Assembly (NCBI RefSeq): GCF_000250735.1 | Contig: NZ_AHZV01000168.1 | Span: 1 to 45,091 of the forward strand | Source: Anaerophaga thermohalophila str. Valhall | GTDB taxonomy: Bacteria; Bacteroidota; Bacteroidia; Bacteroidales; Marinilabiliaceae | Direction: 5' to 3' | Length of the DNA stretch: 45,091 bases | Part shown: in pieces, positions 16,545 to 27,600 of the stretch | Layout of the letters: each line of letters begins with the position of its first letter | Numbering within the stretch: the first letter of the stretch is position 1 | The notes under the pieces: generated by a model | Seen by the model: only the letters and a program-made list of their open reading frames with translations | Database searches by the model: none | What the model was told of the DNA's origin: nothing | Translations under genes and position numbers: made by a program

Positions 16545-17420
16545 TTAATTCATTCCTCCTTCAAAAAATTTTTTTACAACGGGAGCATATCCCCTCGATA
16601 CAGGTATAAAAATATTGTCCGGGCTTTCAATTTGCAATTTCATGTTGTTTCCTTCTCTTTTTACCATGCTTGCTTTGTTTACATTTACCATATATGAACG
16701 ATGGCATCTGAGCAGGAACGAATTTTCGAATTCTTTTTCCAGGTTCTTTAACGTGTTACGAATCAGTACCGATTTAGGGCGGTTATTCTGAAGATATTTT
16801 ATGGATACATAATTATCTGAAGATTCCAGATAGAGTAAGTCGTTTGTTTTCAGAGATATTCTTAATATACCCTTTTCATCATGAAATGAGATAAAGCTGG
16901 AGCTGCTTCTTATTTGCTGCAGCAGATTGTTAAAACTGATCGATTTGGCTTTCCATGCAAAGAAAAGCAGACTGATCACATAAGGAATGAGCAGGATAAG
17001 AGCCGTATTGTGGAGGGCCAGATATTGGAGATACAAGAAATTACGTCTGTCATCCATTACCGTTTTCTGAAGGAAAGCAAACATTGCTGCCATGAACAAT
17101 ATCTCGCCTAAAACCATCAGTACGTAGTATCTTATGGTGACGGGCTGCTCCTTTTTTATCAGAAACATCAGGAAAATGCGACTGATGAAAACGATAAGCA
17201 TCCCCGCAATGACAAGCAATCCTGAGTAAAATGAAAATTCCCACCATGTTACATTATACCACTCTCCCGATCCAAACGGCCGGTAAATATTAATAAAAAT
17301 ATAAGCAAACAAGGTTGCAAATACGACCTGCAGTATCGTATTTTTCTTTGTCACAAAATAATCCGGTATTTGTCGCCTCGCTTTTCCCATTGATATATAT
17401 TGCGATGTTGATTTAACCAT
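16545..17420 (-). CDS. Membrane-anchored LytTR transcriptional regulator
   Basis: A 291-residue protein with four hydrophobic segments in the first 150 residues (beginning TILQVVFATLFAYIFINIY, then ones near 60-85, 97-118 and 130-152) and a C-terminal LytTR DNA-binding domain (about 185-288: LLYLESSDNYVSIKYL, FLLRCHRSYMVNVNKASMVKREGN). There is no histidine kinase or receiver domain, so the membrane part probably senses the signal directly. The start may be 17420 or Met11 at 17390. It lies on the same strand as the LytTR response regulator but is separated from it by about 500 bp of repeats. Confidence 0.85.
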   Translation of the reverse strand: MVKSTSQYISMGKARRQIPDYFVTKKNTILQVVFATLFAYIFINIYRPFGSGEWYNVTWWEFSFYSGLLVIAGMLIVFISRIFLMFLIKKEQPVTIRYYVLMVLGEILFMAAMFAFLQKTVMDDRRNFLYLQYLALHNTALILLIPYVISLLFFAWKAKSISFNNLLQQIRSSSSFISFHDEKGILRISLKTNDLLYLESSDNYVSIKYLQNNRPKSVLIRNTLKNLEKEFENSFLLRCHRSYMVNVNKASMVKREGNNMKLQIESPDNIFIPVSRGYAPVVKKFFEGGMN

Positions 17421-18200
17421 CTTTATTCATAAGTTTTCGTCATGAGATGTTCAAATATCAAAAAACGCAAGCAACCGCAGACAAATTTGATGAGGACGCT
17501 TGTGTTTTTCCGATAGTTGAGCATCGTAATAGATAATTTATGAATAATGCAGGTTAACCTGGTCTGTTCAATTAATAGATCGTTAGATTTTTAGATATAA
17601 GATTTTAGATGATTCCTATAATATTGATATATTTTATTTTAACAAACAAAGCCTTGTAATCACCAGCAGTTAGGTTGCAACATCTTGCAAAAGTTTAACA
17701 GACTATTGTTCGATAAAACCGATTCGAAAACGGTCAACTTATCTATTTCTCCGGTTCTATTTGGGGTTGCCTGTATTGCTTAATATTTTAAATTCTCATT
17801 ACTAATAATTTATGTACAAATCAGGATAATTGTTGAGTTCAAAAATAATGATAATTGTCAGAAACCAATAATCAAATTGTGTTTATTACACCAACCTTTG
17901 TGTCGATTTCCATTCGGTATTAAGTTCAAGTCTGAAAGTCTGTTTTGGGAGGTCTTGCTTTTTCTGTTCTCATCAATTGGTCGTTAACTATGTTTCAAAA
18001 ATACCCTATACTTTCACCTTGACAAAAGCACCTCTCGTAAAAGCAGATTCAATATTGAACCTCGTTTAAAAATCATCTTTGTTGCCAAACTCATTGTTAC
18101 TTTGATTTTTTGCATCCTCATTAACAACGATTTAAATCCGGCGCAAAAATTTAAAATGCCATGAGTTTGACAAAAATATCCTTTGTATGCCGCACTCAAT
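17421..18200. other. Long non-coding region with family B (17573-17708) and family C (about 18062-18165) repeats
   Basis: The B copy runs from AATAGATCGTTAGATTTTTAG to GTTTAACAGACTATTG. The C copy includes CATCTTTGTTGCCAAACTC and TTTTGCATCCTCATTAACAA. The rest is AT-rich with no supported gene. It presumably contains the upstream region of the membrane LytTR gene. Confidence 0.55.
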
Positions 18201-18220
18201 ATTACAAAATTCCTTGCAAT

Positions 18221-18274
18221 TTCATTCACCCCATAATAATTTCATTCGTCCCAACGACATATTCATTCGTCCCA
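18221..18274 (+). promoter_or_regulatory. Triple direct repeat, putative activator operator
   Basis: Three copies of TTCATTCryCCCA start at 18221, 18241 and 18262, spaced 20 and 21 bp, so all face the same side of the helix. A possible -7-like TACATTTA follows at 18291-18298, just before the hydrolase gene. The phasing suits a LytTR-type or similar regulator, and the nearest regulator gene is the membrane LytTR. Confidence 0.5.
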
Positions 18275-18328
18275 AATTATTGCTATACTCTACATTTAAG
18301 CTGATTGTTTCACTGAATTATTGCTTCT

Positions 18329-19591
18329 TTGCAATTGAAACAAGTTCCGGGTAATCTGGACGAATTATTAGCAGATAAAAATATTAACCCTCTTGGAAAT
18401 ATGACTTTCCTTAAAGAATTACAGAACCGGCTTAAACAGCAGTTTGATTTGGAACGACCTTATCATCAGTTGGATGATTGGGTTTCGATGCATACATTTT
18501 CTTTCGAATCATGTGTTATCCGGGAATTGGGCATAACGTCTCCAGGCGGTAACCATGAAAAGTCGGTTGATAACATACTTTCCGAAAGCAATGAGAAAAA
18601 CAGGTTTTTCCGGTATGCCGTTTTTGAACCGGTGAATAGAGCCGAACAGCGAAAAGCCATCATTTTGTTACATGGTTTGAATGAACGTTCCTGGGAAAAG
18701 TATCTGTCATGGGCCTATGTTCTTGCATTGAATACAGGGGTACCTGTCATTCTGTTTCCTTTGGCCAACCATATAAACAGGTCTCCTTCTGCATGGAGTT
18801 TTCCGAGGCAAATGAATAAAGTGGTTGGAAGTCGTGAAAAAAGTTATGGAAAAATCGGGAACAGCTCTTTTGCCAATGCTGCTCTTAGTCAGAGAATCGA
18901 TTTATCGCCCGGCGTCTTTATTTCGTCTGGGATTCAGAGTATTGCCGACATTGTGGAACTTACCCGGCATATTAAATCAGGATATCATCCGTTGTTTAAA
19001 ACCGGTGCTTCGGTAGACTTTTTCGCTTATTCAATAGGTGCTTTTGTTACTGAAATATTGCTACTGTCAAATCCTTTTGATTTGTTTTCTTCCAGTAAGG
19101 CGTTTTTCTTTTGCGGTGGTTCAACTTTTGACCAGATGGATGGACGATCAAGGAGTATATTGGATAACAGGGCTTTTGAAACTTTACGGCGGTTCATCAG
19201 CGAACGGGAAACATCCACAGACCGATGGAAATTTCCTGATTGTCTGATTCCTTTTAGTAACCGTGTCTGGGAGGTTTTTACTTCTCTTATTTCGATCGAT
19301 CAATTCAGGAAAATGCAGAATAATACATTGGAGATGATAAAGAAAATTAAGGCAGTGGGATTAAAAGTGGATCATGTAATTCCGGGCGATGCAATATGTA
19401 AAACGCTATGCATTGGCGGTAATCAGAATGTCAGGGTTACTGACTTTGATTTTAAATATAGTCACGAAGCGCCTTTCCCTTTATCCGATTCCTCAGTTCA
19501 GGAGAAGGTCGACAGCGCTTTTAAAAGCCTTTTCAGGGAGGCATCAGAATTTTTATCTCCTGGCAGCAGTAAAAGGCCTGAAGCACTTTAA
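18329..19591 (+). CDS. Alpha/beta-hydrolase-like protein (DUF6051-type)
   Basis: A 420-residue protein with features of an alpha/beta hydrolase: KAIILLHGLNERSWEKYLSW (oxyanion HG motif, about residues 112-130) and FFAYSIGAFVTEILLLSNP, where the serine sits in an AxSxG elbow in place of GxSxG. I believe it belongs to DUF6051, but this name is from memory. No signal peptide is seen, so it is probably cytoplasmic. No ATG fits the N-terminus; TTG at 18329 is used, with TTG 18321 or 18335 possible and the first ATG only at codon 23. It is preceded by a triple direct repeat and followed by tRNA genes. Substrate is unknown. Confidence 0.65.
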   Translation: MQLKQVPGNLDELLADKNINPLGNMTFLKELQNRLKQQFDLERPYHQLDDWVSMHTFSFESCVIRELGITSPGGNHEKSVDNILSESNEKNRFFRYAVFEPVNRAEQRKAIILLHGLNERSWEKYLSWAYVLALNTGVPVILFPLANHINRSPSAWSFPRQMNKVVGSREKSYGKIGNSSFANAALSQRIDLSPGVFISSGIQSIADIVELTRHIKSGYHPLFKTGASVDFFAYSIGAFVTEILLLSNPFDLFSSSKAFFFCGGSTFDQMDGRSRSILDNRAFETLRRFISERETSTDRWKFPDCLIPFSNRVWEVFTSLISIDQFRKMQNNTLEMIKKIKAVGLKVDHVIPGDAICKTLCIGGNQNVRVTDFDFKYSHEAPFPLSDSSVQEKVDSAFKSLFREASEFLSPGSSKRPEAL

Positions 19592-19707
19592 TCTGCTTTA
19601 TTCATAATTTCTTGTTAATCATTATTTCTGCTCTCCATAGGCAAAAGTCGTTGCAAAAACGTTTGCAGCGGCTTTTCCGTTTTCAGGTGAAATTTGACAA
19701 AAAGGGT

Positions 19708-19737
19708 TTTGTCGAAACCATTTTTTTTATACTTTTG
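19708..19737 (+). promoter_or_regulatory. Bacteroidota housekeeping promoter of the tRNA operon
   Basis: TTTG (19708-19711), 18 bp, then TACTTTTG (19730-19737) is an exact match to the Bacteroidota -33/-7 pattern. It lies 49 bp before tRNA-Gly. Confidence 0.8.
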
Positions 19738-19786
19738 CAGCGCTTGTCAGATGTAAAGCCTCTTAATAGATGGCAAGCAGATTTAT

Positions 19787-19859
<73 letters not shown>

Positions 19860-19922
19860 CTGAGAAAAGACAATTAATTTAATCTCAATCCCTCGAAATT
19901 TACATTTTTTCGTTTTTAAATT

Positions 19923-19994
19923 GCCGATGTAGCTCAGTGGTAGAGCGCTTCCTTGGTAAGGAAGAGGTCACGGGTTCAACTCCCGTCATTGGCT
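19923..19994 (+). tRNA. tRNA-Thr (GGT)
   Basis: Acceptor GCCGATG/CATTGGC, anticodon loop TTGGTAA in a CTTCC/GGAAG stem, and T-arm CGGGTTCAACTCCCG. The 3' CCA is not encoded. It is 63 bp after tRNA-Gly. Confidence 0.97.
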
Positions 19995-20000
19995 CACCCA

Positions 20001-20031
20001 AAGGCTCTGATTATTTTCAGAGCCTTTTTTT
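20001..20031 (+). terminator. Terminator of the tRNA-Gly/tRNA-Thr operon
   Basis: Perfect 10-bp stem AAGGCTCTGA/TCAGAGCCTT with a TTATTT loop and a run of T residues. Confidence 0.93.
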
Positions 20032-20072
20032 AATTCCTGATTCCCCAGTCTTGGGACGGTACTCCGAAAACT

Positions 20073-23000
20073 CTAAAGACTCTTCCTTTTGATGATTTTA
20101 AGCCGGTGAGTTTCTCCTTTATCTGCTTCGATCAGCAGCATATATATGCCTGGTCGCATCGATGAAAAATCCATTGTTACAGTATGACCGCCGGTTATAT
20201 TTTTCTCGTTTACCTGCTTGCCGGTGATGTCGTAAAGCACAACCCTGAAGGTTCCGGGGGGAAGCCCTTCGATTGTTGCTTTGGTCTCGACGGGATTTGG
20301 AATAAATGAAACCCTGTTGTTCCAATTCGTACTAATGCTTGTATTAGCCAACTGCATTGCCACATCGATTGAAGTATCGGCATTGATATTTGCATCATCC
20401 TGTAAGTCACTGTATCCTTCGGCAGTAACGGAATACTCCTGACTGCTTCCCGAATCAACAGTGGTGAAGACAGCCTCACCATTGCTGTCCGTTATTTTAA
20501 CTTCATTGTTAAAGGTTATCTCCGCCCCTTCTATGGGCGTATTCTCTGAATCCGTGATTGTGAAAAGAACAGTGTAACACGATTCCACAAGTAAAGATTC
20601 GGCTGGTGACGATTCCATATTTACATCAGCATACACAGCTTTTACGGTGTACTGATATTCGTTGCAATCCGACACATCATCGGTAAATGTATTACCTGAA
20701 AAGCCGTAATTCCGGTATATTTCTGTGCCGTCTCTGTAAATTGCATATTCTACATTTCCGGCATAAAGAGACGGGGCGCTTCTTGAGGGACTTAGATGCT
20801 CTTTTCCGGCCGGTTTAACCAGTCCAGGTGATGTCCGGCTTTCCCTCTTTGCTGTTTTGAGGTTTGATTTGGGCGACGGGAATAAAGGTTCTGAACTTAC
20901 CGGACCTAATTCCGGACCTATCCTGATATCGTCAAGAAGGAGGGCAAATGTTTGGTCGCTAACGTGTTGTACGGCAACTTCCACGTTTTGTCCGAGATAG
21001 GCGGTGTCCAGCTGAAATTCGTACCTGGTCCAGGCTTCAGGAACTTCAACTCCCTGCCACAAAGTAGTCCATTCAACTTCTCCTTCCGGACGTACTTTCA
21101 CATTGAGCACTTCTTTTCCCCAGGTGTCATCCAATGAGCGGGCCATAAATGAGAAGAAATCGCCTTCTTTAATGTTGGTCGAAGGTGAGATTATCCAATC
21201 GTTGCTCTGCACATCCTGTGCTGCAAAAGAAATCAAAACTTTGTCACCCGACCACGCCGAAATGGGGTATTCCATCTGAAGCACTTCATCGGCATAAACA
21301 TCGAATACCATGTAGGCCATGGGATCGTTTTCTCCCGGCCAGGTTATCGTTCTGATGCCATAAGTGTCTGCGCCGTCTTTGTCAAGAAATGTCCATCCTT
21401 CAATCTCTGTGGAATAGGTAACATAGTGGTCGAAATTTTCATTGATCACCGGGCTCCATTCCAGTTCAATGGTTTTGTAATCTTTGTTGCCTGTAAGATT
21501 GTGAGGTGGAAGAGGATCAAAATTCCATAACGAAATATTGATGGTTTTCGATGATTTAGGTACAAACCGATCGGAGCCTGCCGAATAGGTATCTTTTGAC
21601 ACATCAAAATGTTCATACTGATCGTCACTGTGTATGGTCTGGAAAGTGGCTTCACCTGCAGCATCGGTATATAGCGTGTCTTCTTTAAACCGCACCATGG
21701 CGTTTTCTAGCGGATTGCCGTCAGTATCGGTAACTGCAACCGTTATGTCATAAATATTGGGTTCGGTGCTAAATGATGCGGCAGCACCTTCTGTTTCGTA
21801 ACAAATGTTGGTATTGTAATATTCGAAAAAGGCCAGATGGTATTCCGAGGTGTGCTCCAGGCCTGAAAGAGTCATTGATGTGCCGGTGCCATTGTAAACA
21901 ACGTATGTGTTGTTGGGGAGAGCATCGCCACTGCCAAAATTACTGTCGGCGGTGTACGAAACTCCATTTTCAGGTATTTCAGTAATAGCCTGGTCTTTTC
22001 TGGCCAATATGAGAAGGGCATCGCCATTGCCACGGCCCCACGACAAATCCATGGATGTTTTTGTTATATTGGTGGCCGAAAATCCGGAAGCTGAAATGTC
22101 GGGTTTTACCTCGCACGCTGAAGTAACATAAACCTCTACACTGTCAATCCCGATTCCATAACCGTAATTGCCGGTCGCTTCAAAAGCTATTTCAAGTGGC
22201 TCGGAATAAGGTATCTCAATTAGTCGTTCCGTCCATTCGGGCGTATGAGTCTCATAGCGGGTTATTTCTTCCCAGTTACCAGCTGATTCTGTTCTAACCA
22301 ATACTTTTAATTCGTCCTGGTCGCCTTCCCATTCGGGCTGAATATGCCGAAACCTGAGGTGATAAGTTTTGCTGCTTTTCAATTCCAGTTTGGGTGAGAC
22401 AAGTCGTGTTACCGGTACCGAATAAGTTTGTGCAAAGAAAGTTGCATACTCAGAACCTGACCATGGCTCCACCAGAGTTTCATTGACATACAGTTTCTGT
22501 GTTGACCACGATGTTTCCCCTGAAACATATTCTTCTACCCAGACATTCAATTGATCTTCGAACCCGTCAGCCCATGGGAATTCCGCAATGGGCGAGGGCC
22601 GTGTAATGGCTTCATCTTTCAGGTTTTGAGAGTACATATCTCCTTTATCACTCCAGGCAGAGTAATAATATTTTGTGGAAGGGGAGAGGCCGGAGTGTGT
22701 GCTTGTAGTGTCCGCATCGCCGTAATATAAAACGGTTCCTCCGCCGTCAATGGTCTCACCGGGAGCGTAAATATGTTTGTCAACAGGGTCGCCGAAAACA
22801 CCGTCCGGACTCCATGCAACCAACACGGGATAGTCATCTGATGAAGGCGTCCAGCTCAGTTCTACCGATTGTTCGTCAATGGTAACGGCATCAAAATCGA
22901 GTGGTGTGCCGTCCTGCAGAAACATATAATCGAAGGTTATGGTGGTATCGGCAAGGGTAATATCTGTCATGCTGCGGTTAAACCCCTGACCATCCCAGGT

Positions 23001-24485
23001 CTGCATGGCAGGCGAGCTGGTATCAGTAAGTTCTGTAACATTTTTTGTTCCCGGGAAAGGGCAGGAGGGATCGTTAATGGTGTCGTTGGCAGCAAGGGGA
23101 TAAAAACCCTGATGACTATCGATGTTGATGGTATTAGACGAACGTCGTTCCTCTATGAGATTTCCATCGGTGTGATAAACCACGAGGCCGTTTCCCGGGA
23201 TAAATGCGTCAAATCCGGTTCTTTGCCTGTTTTCAAGCAACAAATATTCGTTTTCTACCGGACTGTTGATACGAAGTACCTGTTTCGAAGAATAAACCGG
23301 ATCAAGAGATATTAAATCGGGTTGGTCAATAATCGAAACATCTACCCATCCGAGTTCGGCTTTGGAGAAAGGATTATGGTGAGCTGGGGACGAACCGCTT
23401 GGTGAGCCGTTGTAGGTTCCGCTGGCCATGATGTCCCAGTCACCTGTTCCGTAAAATTGGCCGTTTTCTTCTTCATCGACATCATAAAAATCGGGAAGCC
23501 CGAGGTTATGACCGAATTCGTGGGAAATTACCCCTATAGTGTTCATATCGCCGGCAGAACTTCGCCACTCAGGCTGAATGGTATATTGATCTACCACAAC
23601 CCCGTTAAAAGTTCTTTCAGATTCGGGTACGCCCCATGAAGAGAAGGAATAGGAATGCGACCAGATGTCGTCAGGATCGGAGGTGACTTCCTGACCTGCA
23701 CCCTGGTGAATGATGGCCACGCCCTCCACAACTCCGTCTCCGTCATTGTCGAAAGCCGAAAAGTCTACCCCGGCATCGGCTGCAGCCTGAACCGCGTGAA
23801 GGGCAAATTCTTTCCATTTACTTTCGGGTCCGTAATAATCATGATCGGCCGGTACTGAAAGCCATTGTGTAACGCTTGAGTTTATGGTCAGCAAACCACC
23901 ACTTACTTCCTGGTAGTAGTCTCTGAAGCTTCCGGTGCTGTTGTAATCTTTTTGATTCATGAAAGCTTCAAAATCCGAGGTCGGATACGTGGGGTCTGTA
24001 TCCTGAAAATTGGCGAGGATAACCAGCAACGATGCTTCTCCTTCCGAAGGAAAGTAGGTGGTCATCAAAGAGCTTTTCAACAAATCGGTATATTTTTCCC
24101 GGCGTTTTTCGAGAAAATCTTTTTTAGAAATCCCTATGCTTTTGGGCGTTGATGATAAAAAATTCTCTTCCGCTACAGTACGTTGCCCGGGATCGGATGC
24201 TATGATGCCTGACCCGGAAATCTCACCTGATTTAAGTTGTGTGGCATATTCAAAAAAGCCGTCTTTGTTTTTTAATATCCGGTATCCGTCCACAGTGGTG
24301 GTCCAATTGTACCATTCGTCGCCGTGAATACGAATGGTGATCATCGAGCCGTCGGGCTGGATCATCTTTTGCGGATAAGGAAATGCGCCAACCGCGCTTG
24401 CCGGTTGCAGCGAGACTATAACAAAAACCAAACTCCAAAATAAGGTTGTCCAGTGTTTTTTTCTGTGCGAGGTAAAATCACTCAT
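20073..24485 (-). CDS. Secreted M6-family metalloprotease with type IX secretion signal
   Basis: A 1470-residue secreted protease. A signal peptide (hydrophobic residues 14-31, ending PASA) leads into an M6 (immune-inhibitor-A-like) zinc peptidase domain with HEFGHNLGLPD (His322, Glu323, His326, Asp332) and an upstream calcium-loop-like DNDGDGVVEG (246-255). The rest holds fibronectin-III-like modules (such as DFDAVTIDEQSVELSWTPSS), two MAM/cleaved-adhesin-like jellyrolls (ending GIGIDSVEVYV and LLDDIRIGPE) and two carboxypeptidase-regulatory-like repeats (DITVAVTDTDGNPLENAMVRF). The C-terminal about 80 residues (NPVETKATI...DITGKQV...GIYMLLIEADKG...KIIKR) are a type A T9SS sorting domain. 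It likely degrades extracellular protein. It lies 185 bp downstream of the sensor kinase gene. Confidence 0.93.
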   Translation of the reverse strand: MSDFTSHRKKHWTTLFWSLVFVIVSLQPASAVGAFPYPQKMIQPDGSMITIRIHGDEWYNWTTTVDGYRILKNKDGFFEYATQLKSGEISGSGIIASDPGQRTVAEENFLSSTPKSIGISKKDFLEKRREKYTDLLKSSLMTTYFPSEGEASLLVILANFQDTDPTYPTSDFEAFMNQKDYNSTGSFRDYYQEVSGGLLTINSSVTQWLSVPADHDYYGPESKWKEFALHAVQAAADAGVDFSAFDNDGDGVVEGVAIIHQGAGQEVTSDPDDIWSHSYSFSSWGVPESERTFNGVVVDQYTIQPEWRSSAGDMNTIGVISHEFGHNLGLPDFYDVDEEENGQFYGTGDWDIMASGTYNGSPSGSSPAHHNPFSKAELGWVDVSIIDQPDLISLDPVYSSKQVLRINSPVENEYLLLENRQRTGFDAFIPGNGLVVYHTDGNLIEERRSSNTINIDSHQGFYPLAANDTINDPSCPFPGTKNVTELTDTSSPAMQTWDGQGFNRSMTDITLADTTITFDYMFLQDGTPLDFDAVTIDEQSVELSWTPSSDDYPVLVAWSPDGVFGDPVDKHIYAPGETIDGGGTVLYYGDADTTSTHSGLSPSTKYYYSAWSDKGDMYSQNLKDEAITRPSPIAEFPWADGFEDQLNVWVEEYVSGETSWSTQKLYVNETLVEPWSGSEYATFFAQTYSVPVTRLVSPKLELKSSKTYHLRFRHIQPEWEGDQDELKVLVRTESAGNWEEITRYETHTPEWTERLIEIPYSEPLEIAFEATGNYGYGIGIDSVEVYVTSACEVKPDISASGFSATNITKTSMDLSWGRGNGDALLILARKDQAITEIPENGVSYTADSNFGSGDALPNNTYVVYNGTGTSMTLSGLEHTSEYHLAFFEYYNTNICYETEGAAASFSTEPNIYDITVAVTDTDGNPLENAMVRFKEDTLYTDAAGEATFQTIHSDDQYEHFDVSKDTYSAGSDRFVPKSSKTINISLWNFDPLPPHNLTGNKDYKTIELEWSPVINENFDHYVTYSTEIEGWTFLDKDGADTYGIRTITWPGENDPMAYMVFDVYADEVLQMEYPISAWSGDKVLISFAAQDVQSNDWIISPSTNIKEGDFFSFMARSLDDTWGKEVLNVKVRPEGEVEWTTLWQGVEVPEAWTRYEFQLDTAYLGQNVEVAVQHVSDQTFALLLDDIRIGPELGPVSSEPLFPSPKSNLKTAKRESRTSPGLVKPAGKEHLSPSRSAPSLYAGNVEYAIYRDGTEIYRNYGFSGNTFTDDVSDCNEYQYTVKAVYADVNMESSPAESLLVESCYTVLFTITDSENTPIEGAEITFNNEVKITDSNGEAVFTTVDSGSSQEYSVTAEGYSDLQDDANINADTSIDVAMQLANTSISTNWNNRVSFIPNPVETKATIEGLPPGTFRVVLYDITGKQVNEKNITGGHTVTMDFSSMRPGIYMLLIEADKGETHRLKIIKRKSL

Positions 24486-24670
24486 AGTTGTTAATTTGTT
24501 TCGTTCCCTGGGGAGTGATAAGTTGGAAGTTATGGTTCGGATTCACAAATGGCAAAGATATACCTTTGTAAACGAAACAGGGCAAAAAAAGTTTTCAAAA
24601 ATTTTTCCTTAGTGTGGTAAGTATTTCTCTGTTAGGTAACGGCATTGAAGGGCATTAACAATGGGGCAGA

Positions 24671-27600
24671 TTATTCTCTTCCGGTGCACTTTTCAGGAAT
24701 ATAGAAATAAAAGGTAGTTCCCTGACCCGGATATGATTTGAGCGTAATATCTCCTTCAAGAACGTGAAGCAGGTTTTTAACAATACTTAGTCCAAGCCCC
24801 ATGCCGGCATATATTGAATTTCCCTGTGTCTCTATTTTTCTGAACGGTTCAAAAATCTTTTGTCTGTATTTTTCCGGTATGCCGATGCCGGTATCTTCCA
24901 CAATGAAAACAACCGTTTTTTCAGGGACATCCCGTACTTCAAACCAGGGTATGAAGTTAAGCATATCCTGCCCGGAAAAGCGTTCGACCGATAATTTGAC
25001 GTATCCTTCGGATGTAAATTTCAGCGCATTTCCCAGCAGGTTGGTGATGACTTGCCTGAGTCTGTGTTCATCAGTAAAAATTGTGAAATTCCAAAGGTCT
25101 GGCGGTACATCCAGGCGAATCTCCACGTTGCCTGACTTGTGCGGATCAAACGAAAGTGTTTTAATAATGTTCTCAAGGAAAGGTCCTGTTTTGAAAAATC
25201 CCGGATGTAGCACCATTTGCCCGGTCTCAATCCGGCTGATGTCAATTATATCATTAATAAGCGCAAGGAGATTGTCACCCGATTTTTGAATCATTTTAAT
25301 AAAGTCGGCTTTTTCTTCATCCGATAAATCCATAGTGCTCAGCAAAGTGGAAAAGCCTACGATGGCATTCATTGGTGTTCGGATTTCGTGAGATAAATTG
25401 GCCAGAAAAGCAGTTTTAAGCTTGTCTGATTCTTCTGCTTTTCTCTTGGCTTTTTCAAGGTCTTCAGTTCTTTCTTTTACAAGTTTTTCCAGATCGTGCC
25501 TGTGTAATTCCAGTTCTTTGTTTTGCGAGATGATCTTTATCTGACTTTCTTTGAGTTCCTGATATGCTTTTCTGAGGTCTCTGGTTCGTTCTCTAACCAT
25601 TTTTGATAATAGAAACTTCTGTCGGTTTAAAAGTCTTGTGCGCAACCAGAAAATCAAAAAGATAAGAATAATGACAAAGCCGCCAAGTGCCCACGAAAAC
25701 CATGGTTTCTGATATACCGGGGCTTTTACCGCGATGTCGATGAAATCGCCCGCTTCATTCCAGATATTGTGATTGTTGGCGCCTTTAACTTTTAAACGGT
25801 ATTTGCCTGGAGGAAGGTTGGAATAAGTAATGATATGATCGGACCAGGATTTTGACCATTTTTTGTCGAATCCTTCCAGTTTCCAGGCAATCCGGTTCTT
25901 ATGCGGATCGCTGAAGTTAAGCACCGAAACCTCAAAGGAAATCACATTGCGACCATAGTCGATTGTTACTTCTTTGCCAAGAATTTCATTCGCATCCCTT
26001 AAATTCTGGTCTCCCACAGGGATGTTTTGATAACCAATGTAATAAGTGGATAAATATACGGGAGGAATGTAATGGTTAATACTGATGTTTTCGGGGAAAA
26101 AGGAGACGAAACCGTTGGTACCGCCCATTATTATTTCTCCTTCGGGGGTCTGATATATGGATTTTTCATTGAATTCCTGGCAGAATGTACCGTCATCCAA
26201 ACCGAATTCATAAATTTCTCCGTTTTCCGGATTTACGCGACAAATGCCGTAATCGGTGGATACCCATAAATTATTGTCTTTAGCATATTCTGCTGCATAC
26301 GTGTTTCCGCTCAGTGTTCTCCTGGCATAATCCTCATGTATGGTCATTGTCCTCTTGTCGAGATAAAGCAAACCATTACCGAATGTAGCCAGCCAAAGCC
26401 TGCCGTTTGGGCTGTTCGTCATAGAAAGGATATAGTTTTCCGGTCTGAGATTATTTTTGCCGTTTTGCTGGACGGTAGAAATGCGGTTAAACGATTTGGT
26501 CGCGGAGTTGAAATGTATTAAGGTTGATTCTTTTGTACCTATCCAGCAATTATTGCTGTCGGTTAGTAAGATGTCGGTAACCGGAACCGATAACTTTTTC
26601 CACTCGTTTAACGGGAAAGGATAGACCACATACTTTTTGTCATGGATGTTGAAAACAACAATTCCTCCTCTTGATGCAAGCCACAACTGATTTCCTGTAT
26701 CTGATTTAATCGCGCTGAAATCGTTGATTACAGAATGGGAAATGTCAGGATGGTCAAAGGTGTGCCACTTTTTTTGGTCATCATCATTAAGATCAATTTC
26801 GAGCATTCCGTTGGAAGCCGCAAGCCATAAGCTACCGTTTTTTTGAAGACCATCTTTTATCACGTTTTTCCTTTTTCCTAATTCGGACGACAGGATTTTT
26901 TCAAAAGTCTGGTCAAAACCCTTTTGTTTATATAATCCGTCCAGTGTCCAGAACCAGTATCTTTTCAAAGAATCTTTCATAACGAAGAAAACAGATGAGT
27001 TTCCTGTTTCCGGCCATGTACCAACGTCAAACCCTTCGAATAATTTTCCCTTAAGGTCAATAACAGAAATACCCTCGGGAGTAGCAGCAATAAGGATGGG
27101 TTGGTGTTGATAAAAAAGAAGGTCGTTTATCTGGTTGTTTATCAGGCTTTCGTTGTTTGTTTTCCGGTTATGTGTACGAAAATGTGTACGAAAATGGCTA
27201 TAATGCCCGGTTTCGAGATTGATCGTAAAAAGTCCGTTGTTTAATGTCCCTGTCCATAAGTTTCCGTCCTGATCGTATGTTATATCGGTAATTTCCCGAA
27301 TATTGATATCCTGAAATACCGGAACAGCATTGTTTTGATCCGGTTTCAACTTCCATAAACCGTTAATCGATGCAAGAATAATGTTTCCACCTGGGATTAC
27401 TGTTGCGTCAATTACCACGTCGTTCCTCAGTGTTTTGTTTAACGACTTATTCAATTGATGCAAAGCTTCTCCGTTTTCCGAAAAAACGAACAATCCGCTG
27501 GAGGTTCCTGCATAAATTCTGTTATCGATTTTTTTTATATTGAAGACTCTGTAATCATGGTTTCCTGTTGCATCGTCAATTCGTTTGGAAGAAGCCGGAT

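Noticed and set aside
22869-23315. 148-codon plus-strand ORF inside the M6 protease gene
   Set aside because: It is an antisense shadow of a long, well-supported protease coding region.
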